A DNA stretch of 54,244 nucleotides from Bacteroidales bacterium (GTDB lineage: Bacteria > Bacteroidota > Bacteroidia > Bacteroidales > Lentimicrobiaceae), in assembly GCA_016705005.1 (NCBI GenBank), contig JADIZB010000025.1, forward strand, positions 1-54,244. Direction: 5' to 3'. The position numbers and the translations under genes are program-made. Shown piece by piece: positions 34,157 to 42,212 of the stretch. Below the pieces are notes generated by a model, which saw nothing but the letters and a program-made list of their open reading frames with translations, searched no databases and was not told where the DNA came from. Every line of letters starts with the position of its first letter. Within the stretch, counting starts at the first letter, position 1.

Positions 34157-35935
34157 CTACATCTTTTCAGGGACATCGATACCCAGGAGTGACATTCCAT
34201 TCCTGATCACAGTGGCTGACAGCTGTGAAAGGGCAAGCCGTAAAGTTCTGGTATTCAAATCTTCTTCTTTCAGAATGGTCAGCTCATGATAGAACTGATT
34301 GTATTCACGGGCTACTTCAAACAGATAATTTGCAACCACCGAAGGGCTTAGATCACCGGCAGCCTGCCCGACCACCTGGGGAAACTGGTAGAGCATTATC
34401 AGCAGGTCGGCTTCTTTGGGATGGAGGCTTACCGGTCCGGTAAACTGAATCTCCTCTCCTGCTTTCCTGAGGATAGATCTGATCCTGGCATGGGTATATT
34501 GAATGAAAGGACCCGTATTACCGTTGAAATCGATGCTTTCGCGGGGGTTGAAGGTCATATTTTTCTTTGGATCGACCTTCAGGATAAAATATTTGAGGGC
34601 ACCCAGTCCAACCATACTGTAGAGTGCTTCGGCTTCAGTACTGTTGAAATCTTCAATTTTACCGAGTTCTTCGGTCATTGCCCGGGCCGTGGCGATCATT
34701 TCATCCATCAGGTCGTCAGCATCCACAACGGTACCTTCGCGCGATTTCATTTTCCCTTCAGGCAATTCAACCATTCCATAGGATAAGTGGTAAATGCTGT
34801 CGGCCCAGGGGCGTCCGAGTTTCTGAAGCACAAGTTTCAGTACATCGAAATGGTAGTTCTGCTCATTGCCGACAACATAAATCAGCTGACCGGGGTTAAA
34901 ATCATCGGCCCGTAGCTGGGCGGTACCCAGGTCCTGTGTCATATAAACCGAAGTACCGTCGCTCCGGAGCAGCAGTTTTTCATCAAGACCATTCTCTGTC
35001 AGATCGATCCATACTGATCCGTCATCTTTCCTGAAAAGTATCCCCTTCTGAAGCCCCTCTTCCACAATTTTTTTTCCGAGAAGATAGGTTTGCGATTCAT
35101 AATATATCCGGTCAAAATCAACGCCAAGTCTCTTATAGGTTGCATCAAAACCCTTATATACCCATGCATTCATTTTATTCCAGAGTTCGAGGGTTTCCTC
35201 ATCACGGGCTTCCCATTTCAGCAACATTTCACGGGCCTGCTTCATCATCACAGATTCCGCAGTTGCCTGTTCCTCACTCAATCCCCGGGCCATCAGACCA
35301 GCCAGTTCTTCTTTGAATTTCCTGTCGAACAGCACATAATAATCCCCTACCAGTTTATCTCCCTTTTTACCGGACGATTCAGGAGTCTCCCCCTGTCCGA
35401 ACAGCTTCCAGGCAAGCATCGATTTACAGATATGGATGCCCCGGTCGTTAACCAGGTTCACCTTGATAACATTCCTTCCACTGGCATTGAGGAGTTGTGA
35501 CACAGAATAACCCAGCAGGTTATTCCGCACGTGACCCAGATGCAGGGGTTTGTTTGTATTAGGCGATGAATATTCAACAACAACCGGACGACCTTCCTTT
35601 TCATGCTTTAATCCGAAATTACCGTTTCTAACCTGACTTGCCAGAAAGTGATTCCAGTAGAGTGATTTGATACGGATATTGAGATAGCCTTTAACCACGC
35701 CAAAACTTTCGGCCTCCTCCATCGATTCCATGATGGCTTGCCCCAGCACAGCTGCCGTTTCCTCTGGTGATTTTCTTGAAATTTTCAGCAGGGGAAATAC
35801 CACCAGAGAGAAATCACCCTGGTTCCGGAATGCGGGAATGGTGCGCTGAACTGCCAGAAGAGAAGGTTCAACCTGAGTATTAAAGAGCCGGCTTACAGCA
35901 TCCAGGGCATGCTTTGTGAGAATCTGTTCAATCAT
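34157..35935 (-). CDS. argS: Arginyl-tRNA synthetase
   Basis: 592 residues from the ATG at 35935. A longer frame opens at 36010, but a TAATTTTG promoter box at 35959-35966 lies inside that extension and MIEQILTKHALDA is the usual N terminus of the family. The N-terminal additional (Add-1) domain recognising the tRNA elbow is followed by the class I signature (SSPNTNKPLHLGH), the KMSK-equivalent loop (EGKMKSREG), and a DALR anticodon-binding domain at the C terminus (about 470-592). The enzyme attaches arginine to tRNA-Arg. Confidence 0.95.
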   Translation of the reverse strand: MIEQILTKHALDAVSRLFNTQVEPSLLAVQRTIPAFRNQGDFSLVVFPLLKISRKSPEETAAVLGQAIMESMEEAESFGVVKGYLNIRIKSLYWNHFLASQVRNGNFGLKHEKEGRPVVVEYSSPNTNKPLHLGHVRNNLLGYSVSQLLNASGRNVIKVNLVNDRGIHICKSMLAWKLFGQGETPESSGKKGDKLVGDYYVLFDRKFKEELAGLMARGLSEEQATAESVMMKQAREMLLKWEARDEETLELWNKMNAWVYKGFDATYKRLGVDFDRIYYESQTYLLGKKIVEEGLQKGILFRKDDGSVWIDLTENGLDEKLLLRSDGTSVYMTQDLGTAQLRADDFNPGQLIYVVGNEQNYHFDVLKLVLQKLGRPWADSIYHLSYGMVELPEGKMKSREGTVVDADDLMDEMIATARAMTEELGKIEDFNSTEAEALYSMVGLGALKYFILKVDPKKNMTFNPRESIDFNGNTGPFIQYTHARIRSILRKAGEEIQFTGPVSLHPKEADLLIMLYQFPQVVGQAAGDLSPSVVANYLFEVAREYNQFYHELTILKEEDLNTRTLRLALSQLSATVIRNGMSLLGIDVPEKM

Positions 35936-35958
35936 CTGATTACTGTTGATAAAGTCAG

Positions 35959-35966
35959 CAAAATTA
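35959..35966 (-). promoter_or_regulatory. -7 box of the argS promoter
   Basis: On the minus strand this reads TAATTTTG (TAnnTTTG), 24 bases before the ATG at 35935. It decides the start against the upstream in-frame ATG at 36010. Confidence 0.5.
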
Positions 35967-36086
35967 ACTGATTTTTCTTCATCAACCCTAAGGATATTCA
36001 CTGCCTTCATTATGACAGGTCATCCGATGGTATCCTTATTCATAATGGCTCTGAATTGGCAGGATAATTAAAATATTTCAGGCAAA

Positions 36087-36118
36087 TTTCTGGTGTGATA
36101 CTTAAACATTTATATTTG
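36087..36118 (+). promoter_or_regulatory. Promoter of the cPGS-like GTPase gene
   Basis: TTTC (36087-36090), 20 bases, then TATATTTG (36111-36118): close to TTTG-N19/20-TAnnTTTG. Transcription would start near 36125, giving a leader of about 125 bases before the ATG at 36251. Confidence 0.5.
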
Positions 36119-36132
36119 CAACGGTTTTTTTG

Positions 36133-36177
36133 CGGCAGGTTGCCGGTAAAGGTTCTTAAAGCAGACTCCCAGTCTGC
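36133..36177 (+). promoter_or_regulatory. Two tandem hairpins in the mRNA leader
   Basis: CGGCA-GGT-TGCCG (36133-36145) and GCAGACT-CCC-AGTCTGC (36161-36177) are perfect small stem-loops inside the predicted leader. They do not match a riboswitch I know. Confidence 0.4.
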
Positions 36178-36250
36178 CCGGGCCCGTAAAAGAGCTGAAA
36201 TACGCTAAATGCAGAATTTCACTCAATTAACAATACAAAAACCAATACCA

Positions 36251-37594
36251 ATGAAAAAAAATGTAATTATCATCGGAGCCGCCGGAAGGGACTTCCACAA
36301 TTTCAACACCTATTACCGTGGCAATGCTAACTATAATGTAGTAGCTTTTACAGCAGCCCAGATTCCTGATATTGATGGCCGCAAATACCCTAAAGAGCTA
36401 GCCGGTGAGGAACTTTATCCTGCCGGAATTCCTATTTATGCTGAACAGGACCTGCCAAAACTGATCAAAGACCTTAAAGCCGATGACTGTGTGTTCTCAT
36501 ACAGCGATGTTCCTTACCCCAGGGTAATGACCATGAGTGCTATTGTAAATGCTGCAGGTGCAAATTTCATCCTACTTGGTCCTGCTGATACAATGGTGAA
36601 GAGCACCAAGCCGGTGATTGCCGTTGGAGCTACCCGTACCGGTTGCGGAAAAAGTCAGACCAGCCGCCGTATCATTGAGATCCTGATGGAAAAAGGCCTG
36701 AAGGTTGTAGCCATCCGCCATCCAATGCCTTATGGTGACCTGAATGCACAGAAAGTTCAGCGTTTTGCCACAGTTGAAGATCTGAAAAAACACAAATGTA
36801 CCATCGAAGAGATGGAAGAATATGAACCTCATGTGGTTCGCGGCAATGTTATTTATGCCGGGGTTGACTATGAAGCCATTGTGCGTGCAGCTGAGGTTGA
36901 TCCGGATGGTTGTGATGTTATCCTTTGGGATGGCGGAAACAACGACTTCCCGTTCTACAAACCCGATCTTATGATAGGTGTTGCCGATCCTTTGCGCCCG
37001 GGAGCTGAAGTAAGCTACTATCCAGGCGAAGTGGTTGCCCGCATCTCAGATGTTATTGTGATCAATAAAATAGATTCAGCCAGCCTTGATAATATCAATG
37101 CTGTCCGCGCCAATCTGGCCAGAATCAATCCAAAAGCCATCATCGTTGATGGAGCCTCACCACTTACCGTTGACAAACCCGAACTTATCCGTGGTAAACG
37201 CGTGCTGGTTGTTGAAGACGGCCCAACCCTCACCCATGGTGAAATGAAGATAGGTGCAGGTGTTGTTGCCGCATTGAAATTCGGTGCCGGTGAACTGGTT
37301 GACCCAAGACCTTATACCGTCGGAAAACTGAGTGAAACCTTCCGCATCTACCCGAACATTGGCACCCTGTTACCTGCTATGGGTTATGGTGACGAGCAGG
37401 TCCGCGACCTTGAGAAAACGATTGAAAACACACCTTGCGATGCAGTGGTTATAGCAACTCCGATTGATCTGAGCAGAATTGTTAAGATCAACAAGCCAAC
37501 AGTCAAAGTCGGCTATGATCTTCAGGAAATCGGCTCTCCGAACCTGTCAGGCATCCTTGACGAATTCGTTAAAAAACACAATCTGGTGAAATAA
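36251..37594 (+). CDS. Cyclic 2,3-diphosphoglycerate synthetase-like GTPase family protein
   Basis: 447 residues from the ATG at 36251; an in-frame ATG at 36209 would add 14 residues without the usual MKKNVIIIGAAGRDFHNFN family start. The N-terminal Rossmann-like segment is followed by a P-loop GATRTGCGKSQTSRRI (about 125-140), RHPMPYGDL, a Walker-B-like DVILWDGGNND and INKID, the NKxD guanine-specificity motif. The C-terminal part contains the PNIGTLLPAMGYG segment. Relatives are annotated as archaeal cyclic 2,3-diphosphoglycerate synthetase, but most bacterial members are uncharacterised and this compound is not a known bacterial product. It has its own promoter, a structured leader and a strong terminator, and lies just upstream of pyrB-pyrI. 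Confidence 0.75.
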   Translation: MKKNVIIIGAAGRDFHNFNTYYRGNANYNVVAFTAAQIPDIDGRKYPKELAGEELYPAGIPIYAEQDLPKLIKDLKADDCVFSYSDVPYPRVMTMSAIVNAAGANFILLGPADTMVKSTKPVIAVGATRTGCGKSQTSRRIIEILMEKGLKVVAIRHPMPYGDLNAQKVQRFATVEDLKKHKCTIEEMEEYEPHVVRGNVIYAGVDYEAIVRAAEVDPDGCDVILWDGGNNDFPFYKPDLMIGVADPLRPGAEVSYYPGEVVARISDVIVINKIDSASLDNINAVRANLARINPKAIIVDGASPLTVDKPELIRGKRVLVVEDGPTLTHGEMKIGAGVVAALKFGAGELVDPRPYTVGKLSETFRIYPNIGTLLPAMGYGDEQVRDLEKTIENTPCDAVVIATPIDLSRIVKINKPTVKVGYDLQEIGSPNLSGILDEFVKKHNLVK

Positions 37595-37599
37595 GTAAG

Positions 37600-37627
37600 A
37601 GCCCCGTTTATCGGGGCTTTTTTTTTA
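37600..37627 (+). terminator. Strong terminator after the cPGS-like gene
   Basis: AGCCCCG-TTTAT-CGGGGCT followed by a long T-run, a few bases after the stop codon. Confidence 0.92.
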
Positions 37628-37668
37628 ACACTTTATGAACAACGAAACCCTTTGATCCTGTTGTTAAG

Positions 37669-37676
37669 TATTTTTG
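37669..37676 (+). promoter_or_regulatory. -7 box of the pyrBI promoter
   Basis: TATTTTTG is an exact TAnnTTTG, 36 bases before the pyrB ATG. No leader peptide or attenuator of the enterobacterial pyrBI type fits in this short leader. Confidence 0.55.
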
Positions 37677-37712
37677 CAAAACAAATAAAAATCCTAATCC
37701 GGAACAAAACCC

Positions 37713-38621
37713 ATGAAAAACCGTAGCCTGGTATCCATCAATGATTACACAAAGGAAGAGTATCTGAAAATACTCGATCTGGCTGAAGAATTCGAGAAAC
37801 AGCCTACCCAGAAAATACTTGAGAACTTCGTGGTTGCCACCTTGTTTTTCGAGCCTTCCACCCGCACGCGACTGAGTTTTGAGAGTGCAGCCTCAAGACT
37901 GGGTGCCAAGGTGATCGGGTTTTCCGATGCTTCCAATTCGAGTGTTTCAAAAGGCGAATCGCTGAAAGATACCATTCTGACGGTGAGCAATTACAGCGAT
38001 ATCATTGTGATGCGGCATCCCCGCGAAGGCAGTGCCCGTTTCGCAAGCGAAGTAGCTTCTGTACCGGTGATCAACGCCGGTGACGGCGGTAACCAGCACC
38101 CGACACAGTGCCTGCTCGACCTGTATTCCATCCGTAAAACACAGGGAAAACTCGATGGCCTGAACATCGCTTTCGTGGGTGACCTCAAATACGGACGAAC
38201 CGTACATTCTGATGTGATGGCTCTCTGTAATTTCGACACCACATTCCACCTTGTTTCTCCTGTGGAGCTCAAACTTCCGAGTTATGTCAAGATGCACATC
38301 AAGGAAAACAATCTGAAATACCACCAGTACACCGACCTGAACGATGTCATGGGGATTGCTGACATCATCTATATGACCCGCATTCAGAAGGAAAGATTCT
38401 CCGATCCAATTGAATATGAGAAGGTTAAGAATGCCTACATCCTCACAGCCAGTATGCTCGCGGGATGCCGTGAAAATATGCGTGTTCTGCATCCGTTGCC
38501 GAGGGTCAATGAAATTACAGAAGATGTGGACTCCACCAGCCAGGCTTATTATTTCCAACAGGCACTCAATGGTGTCTACGTAAGGCAGGCCTTGCTGGCA
38601 ACCATTCTTGGAGTTAAATAA
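37713..38621 (+). CDS. pyrB: Aspartate carbamoyltransferase catalytic subunit
   Basis: 302 residues. It condenses aspartate and carbamoyl phosphate, the committed step of pyrimidine synthesis. Carbamoyl-phosphate motif FFEPSTRTRLSFE (about 46-58), the SVSKGES loop, MRHPREG, the NAGDGGNQHPTQ motif, and the aspartate-binding HPLPRVNEI (about 268-276) are all present. The length equals the E. coli chain (about 310). The regulatory-chain gene follows after 28 bases, so the enzyme is probably the allosteric PyrB/PyrI holoenzyme. Confidence 0.97.
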   Translation: MKNRSLVSINDYTKEEYLKILDLAEEFEKQPTQKILENFVVATLFFEPSTRTRLSFESAASRLGAKVIGFSDASNSSVSKGESLKDTILTVSNYSDIIVMRHPREGSARFASEVASVPVINAGDGGNQHPTQCLLDLYSIRKTQGKLDGLNIAFVGDLKYGRTVHSDVMALCNFDTTFHLVSPVELKLPSYVKMHIKENNLKYHQYTDLNDVMGIADIIYMTRIQKERFSDPIEYEKVKNAYILTASMLAGCRENMRVLHPLPRVNEITEDVDSTSQAYYFQQALNGVYVRQALLATILGVK

Positions 38622-38649
38622 CAGGTGTTCAAAAAGGAAAAATAAAGCA

Positions 38650-39117
38650 ATGGAAAACGATAATATCAGAAAAGAACTGGTTGTTTCAGCCATCGAGAAC
38701 GGAACCGTAATCGACCATATCCCGGCAAAAAGTGTGTTCAGGGTTGTTAAAATGCTGAATCTTGATGAGAATGAAACACAGGTAACCATCGGACTTAACC
38801 TGAACAGCAGCAAGTACGGCAAAAAAGGGATTATAAAGGTGAGTGATGTCTATTTTGAAAAGCAGGAAATCAACAAAATAGCACTGATAGCCCCAACTGC
38901 AACGCTAATCATCATCAAGAATTACAAAGTCGTTGAAAAGCGGCATGTTGAGATTCCGGATGTGATAAAGAAGTTTGTGAAATGTGTAAACCCGAATTGC
39001 ATTACCAATCACCAGCAGGTCAATACCCGGTTCAGCGTGATCGACAAGGAGGAGCTCCGGCTGCAGTGTCATTACTGTGAAAAAATCACGGCAAAGAACA
39101 ATATTGTAATTTTGTAA
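38650..39117 (+). CDS. pyrI: Aspartate carbamoyltransferase regulatory subunit
   Basis: 155 residues from the ATG at 38650; the in-frame start at 38608 inside pyrB would add a non-conserved lysine-rich tail. The N-terminal allosteric domain (VSAIENGTVIDHIPA) binds nucleotides. The C-terminal zinc domain has the four cysteines C-x4-C (CVNPNC) and CxxC (CHYC). It binds PyrB and transmits CTP/ATP control. All key cysteines are present, so zinc-dependent assembly should be intact. Confidence 0.96.
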   Translation: MENDNIRKELVVSAIENGTVIDHIPAKSVFRVVKMLNLDENETQVTIGLNLNSSKYGKKGIIKVSDVYFEKQEINKIALIAPTATLIIIKNYKVVEKRHVEIPDVIKKFVKCVNPNCITNHQQVNTRFSVIDKEELRLQCHYCEKITAKNNIVIL

Positions 39118-39135
39118 TCACCGGAAAGATTTTAA

Positions 39136-39184
39136 CTCCCCTGTCGATCCGGATCAAAACCCGGATTAGCAGGGGTTTCTTTTA
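39136..39184 (+). terminator. Terminator of pyrBI
   Basis: CTCCCCTG-tcg-ATCCGG and CCGGAT-tag-CAGGGG form a long imperfect stem followed by TTTCTTTT, 19 bases after the pyrI stop. Confidence 0.85.
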
Positions 39185-39222
39185 AAATCAAGATTTTCGG
39201 CAAAAACTATAAATTCTTTTGC

Positions 39223-39246
39223 CACCAAGTCACGAAGACACCAGGT
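39223..39246. repeat. Short degenerate 8-base tandem repeat
   Basis: CACCAAGT, CACGAAGA, CACCAGGT: three degenerate octamers in the 340-base gap between pyrI and the C1 peptidase. Similar cac(c/g)aaga strings are common in Bacteroidota intergenic DNA. Nothing else in 39185-39457 is recognisable. Confidence 0.5.
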
Positions 39247-39457
39247 TTCACTAAATGAAAGCATTAAATTTGTAAAATTCAGAGTTTCTGTGCTCCCACC
39301 TGCCCTCCTTTGGCGGGTAAAACGGTAGTCAGAGTTGCTGCAAAATTTAAAAAGTTAGTCAGGGATTTAAAATTATGATTAAACATTAACATTATCAATT
39401 ATTTATGTTAATCATGAGAATTCCCCCCGAACAACAATGTTTTAAAATATATTAACC

Positions 39458-40705
39458 GTGAAAAAACAAAATCTTATTTTATTCTGCCTGAGCTGTATGT
39501 TGATGGCCAATGCCCAGAATCAGCCTGTACAGAAAGGCACCTTTAAATTTTACGAGCCTGGCTATTACCAGAATTCAATCCTGAAAGGCATTGAAAAGTT
39601 CGAAACTGTCCAGGAGCCCCTGAAACAGGCCGGCACCTTTAAACTTGACCCGGCAGGCCTCAACATTCCGACCGATAAGAGTGCCTTTAAATCCATCCGG
39701 CATCTTCCACCGGTTTCCCAGGGCAATACAAATACCTGCTGGAGCTATTCAGCCACTTCAATGCTGGAATCTGAGATATTCAGGCTTACCCGACAGGAAG
39801 TCAAGCTTTCTGAGATGTTCACAGTTTATTGCGAATACATCGAAAGGGCTGAACAATATATCAGTACACGCGGAAAGATCAATATTGGTGAAGGTTCCGA
39901 AATGAATGCGGTGATCAAGGTAATGAAAAAATACGGTGCCCTACCCTATTCCTCGTTTTCAGGCCTTCTGCCGGGTCAGGAATTCCAGTCGCACGAGAAG
40001 ATGTTCAACGAGGTCAGGGCATTCCTCGATGGACTCAAAGCCCGCAACGCATGGGATGAAGCTTCAGCTGTAAGTACAGTTAAAAGTATTATGCATCATT
40101 ACATGGGTGTTCCTCCGGCAACGGTCACGATTCAGGGAAAGGAATATTCACCCCGTGAGTACCTTACCGGAATACTTCGCATCAACCCTGATGATTATAT
40201 CGATGTTTTGTCCTATATGCAGCAACCTTACTGGAAACAGGTGAGTTTTGACGTACCTGATAACTGGTGGGGTGATGACAGTTATTACAACATTCCACTG
40301 GATGACTATATGAAGATTCTGAAGAAATCGCTGAAAGCAGGCATCACGGTTTCCATAGCCGGGGATGTTTCGGAAGCCGGTTTTCTGGCCCGTGAAGCAA
40401 ATGCAGCCGTGGTACCGGCATTTGATATTCCGTCATCTGCCATTGATGAAAATGCACGCCAGTTCCGGTTCAGCAACGGCACCACGACCGATGATCACGG
40501 GCTTCATGTGGTTGGCTATCTTGAGAAAGATGGAGTTACATGGTACCTGGTGAAGGATTCAGGTGCAGGTTCCAGAACAGGTGGTATTGAGAAAAACATC
40601 AATTTCGGATATTATTTCTTCCACGAAGACTATGTTAAACTGAAAATGATGACCTTCCTGGTGAATAAAGAAGTGATGAAAGATCTGCTTCCGAAGTTCA
40701 ATTAA
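39458..40705 (+). CDS. Exported C1B (aminopeptidase C / bleomycin hydrolase-like) cysteine peptidase
   Basis: 415 residues with a GTG start; the signal peptide (MKKQNLILFCLSCMLMANAQ) directly follows it, which fixes the start. The papain-fold catalytic cysteine is in VSQGNTNTCWSYSATSM and the histidine in DDHGLHVVGY. At the third site the usual Asn of VENSWG is replaced by Asp in YLVKDSGAG, a change that may be normal in this exported subgroup. C1B relatives in the cytoplasm are hexameric aminopeptidases; here the signal peptide places the enzyme in the periplasm or outside. A role in peptide catabolism with the other exported peptidases is likely. Confidence 0.87.
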   Translation: MKKQNLILFCLSCMLMANAQNQPVQKGTFKFYEPGYYQNSILKGIEKFETVQEPLKQAGTFKLDPAGLNIPTDKSAFKSIRHLPPVSQGNTNTCWSYSATSMLESEIFRLTRQEVKLSEMFTVYCEYIERAEQYISTRGKINIGEGSEMNAVIKVMKKYGALPYSSFSGLLPGQEFQSHEKMFNEVRAFLDGLKARNAWDEASAVSTVKSIMHHYMGVPPATVTIQGKEYSPREYLTGILRINPDDYIDVLSYMQQPYWKQVSFDVPDNWWGDDSYYNIPLDDYMKILKKSLKAGITVSIAGDVSEAGFLAREANAAVVPAFDIPSSAIDENARQFRFSNGTTTDDHGLHVVGYLEKDGVTWYLVKDSGAGSRTGGIEKNINFGYYFFHEDYVKLKMMTFLVNKEVMKDLLPKFN

Positions 40706-40803
40706 GGATTCAGGATTGAGGTTAGCCGCTAAAGGTCGGGGTTATCACTTTCAGGGGTTACCCTGAAAGTGCTGAATGAGATCTGTTGTGCTCTATCACT
40801 TGT

Positions 40804-40859
40804 CATTCGTCATTCGTCATTCGTCATTCGTCATTCGTCATTCGTCATTCGTCATTCGT
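40804..40859. repeat. Heptamer tandem array, unit CATTCGT, eight perfect copies
   Basis: Eight uninterrupted 7-base units followed by two degenerate CATTCTC-like units, ending 18 bases before the ATG of the next gene. The same heptamer in reverse complement (ACGAATT ACGAATG) reappears near 53480-53500. Confidence 0.9.
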
Positions 40860-40877
40860 CATTCTCATTCTCACCCC

Positions 40878-41525
40878 ATGCCAACACACATCCGGAAACT
40901 GATCAGCGAAGGGGAACACCAGCAACTTGACTTTAAGTTCGGAATTACCGACTCGAAGAAGATTGCCCGCTCCCTGGCGGCTTTCGCCAATACTGATGGC
41001 GGAAGGCTGCTGCTTGGTGTCAAGGACAACGGAACCATTGCCGGAGTTAGGTCGGATGAAGAATACTATATGGTTGAAGCCGGGGCCAGCCTTTACTGCA
41101 GGCCTGAAGTTTACTTTGAAATGAAAGAATGGGAAGAGAATGGTAAAGCTGTTCTGGAAATAATTATCCCGAAAAGCTTCGCCGGACCACATTCTGCCCC
41201 GGATAAGGAAGGCGTTTACCGTGTTTTTGTCAGGGTTGGGGATGAGAATTACCCTGCCAACGGGGTTTTGCGTAAAGTCTGGAACAAACAGAAAGATCCG
41301 AAAGGTGTTTGTATTGAATATACTGTGATAGAGCGCACTTTACTTGCATACCTCGAAATTCATGAAAGCATCACACTTCAGGCGTTCAAAAAGCTTTCGG
41401 GGTATTCAAAACAACGTTGCGAACACATTCTGGCCGACTTTATCGTCCTGAACATCATTAAACTCAACTATTCAGCAACCGGTGAGTTTTATACGCTGAA
41501 CCCGGATTACCGGTTCGATCAGTGA
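40878..41525 (+). CDS. AlbA_2 / Schlafen-type ATP-binding domain protein
   Basis: 215 residues from the ATG at 40878 (MPTHIRKLISEGE). An open frame continues upstream to 40776, but it only translates the CATTCGT array and is not credible coding sequence. The N-terminal AlbA_2/Schlafen domain (1 to about 130) shows EHQQLDFKFG, AAFANTDGGRLLLGVKDNG and a VYRVFVRVGDEN strand. The C-terminal part (about 150-215) looks like a winged helix (LEIHESITLQAFKKLSG, SKQRCEHILADFI). Such proteins are usually annotated as putative transcriptional regulators or helix-turn-helix ATPases; function is unknown. Upstream repeat copy number could affect its expression. Confidence 0.78.
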   Translation: MPTHIRKLISEGEHQQLDFKFGITDSKKIARSLAAFANTDGGRLLLGVKDNGTIAGVRSDEEYYMVEAGASLYCRPEVYFEMKEWEENGKAVLEIIIPKSFAGPHSAPDKEGVYRVFVRVGDENYPANGVLRKVWNKQKDPKGVCIEYTVIERTLLAYLEIHESITLQAFKKLSGYSKQRCEHILADFIVLNIIKLNYSATGEFYTLNPDYRFDQ

Positions 41526-41549
41526 TGGGAAATGAAGAATGATAATTTT

Positions 41550-41680
41550 GATTTACGATTTTAGATTGTAGATTTGCCAGGGACTTTAGACTTGCTTAGT
41601 ACCCGGAGACTTTATTAACTTTTGATTCCAATCATTCCGGATACAGGGTTCCAGTCATTCCAACATTCCAATATTCCACC
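41550..41680. repeat. Two further short-period arrays: 7-base GATTTTA-like and 8-base ATTCCAAC-like
   Basis: 41550-41577 is GATTTAC, GATTTTA, GATTGTA, GATTTGC (four degenerate heptamers). 41657-41680 is ATTCCAAC, ATTCCAAT, ATTCCACC (three octamers). Both lie in the 189-base gap before the YfcE-like gene; no other feature is seen there. Confidence 0.6.
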
Positions 41681-41714
41681 CTGGGTCCATAATCCTCATT
41701 AACCCTGACTACAA

Positions 41715-42209
41715 ATGAAACGCATCGGACTACTCTCAGATACACACAGTTATATTCACCCAAAGATATCTGTTTTCTTTGCTGAATGCCATGAGATCTG
41801 GCATGCCGGGGATATCGGCGACCTTGAAACTGCCAAAATCCTGGCATCCATCAGGCCCCTGAAAGCTGTTGTGGGAAACATTGACGGAAATGACCTGAAA
41901 GCATTTTATCCGTTGTTTCATGACTTTATGTGCGAAAATGTGAAGGTGTTGATGATGCACATCGGTGGTTACCCGGGGAAATATACAAAAGAAGCCAGGC
42001 AGCTTATCCGGGAAACCAGCCCGAAACTCTTCATCACCGGTCATTCTCATATACTGAAAGTGATCAACGATCCGAAGAACAACCTGTTGCACATCAATCC
42101 GGGTGCAGCCGGAAAACAGGGATTACACCAGGTTAGCACCCTGGTCAGGTTTACAATTGATGGTGAAGATATCCGTGATCTTGAAATAATGGAACTTCCG
42201 CGGAAATAA
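41715..42209 (+). CDS. YfcE-like metallophosphodiesterase
   Basis: 164 residues, single calcineurin-like domain. The five metal-site motifs are in order: LLSDTHS, HAGDIGD, VGNIDGND, MMHIGGY and TGHSHI, then NPGA. Length and motif spacing fit the YfcE/MJ0936 group of small Mn-dependent phosphodiesterases. The natural substrate is unknown. It ends 3 bases from the stop of the convergent DUF4293 gene. Confidence 0.9.
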   Translation: MKRIGLLSDTHSYIHPKISVFFAECHEIWHAGDIGDLETAKILASIRPLKAVVGNIDGNDLKAFYPLFHDFMCENVKVLMMHIGGYPGKYTKEARQLIRETSPKLFITGHSHILKVINDPKNNLLHINPGAAGKQGLHQVSTLVRFTIDGEDIRDLEIMELPRK

Positions 42210-42212
42210 TTA

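Noticed and set aside
37947..38822. 291-codon open frame antisense to pyrB and pyrI
   Set aside because: It has no family resemblance, covers two certain genes on the other strand, and its composition is the usual shadow of a GC-moderate coding strand.
40804..40859. CRISPR array
   Set aside because: The repeat unit is only 7 bases and there are no spacers; no cas genes occur in the window.
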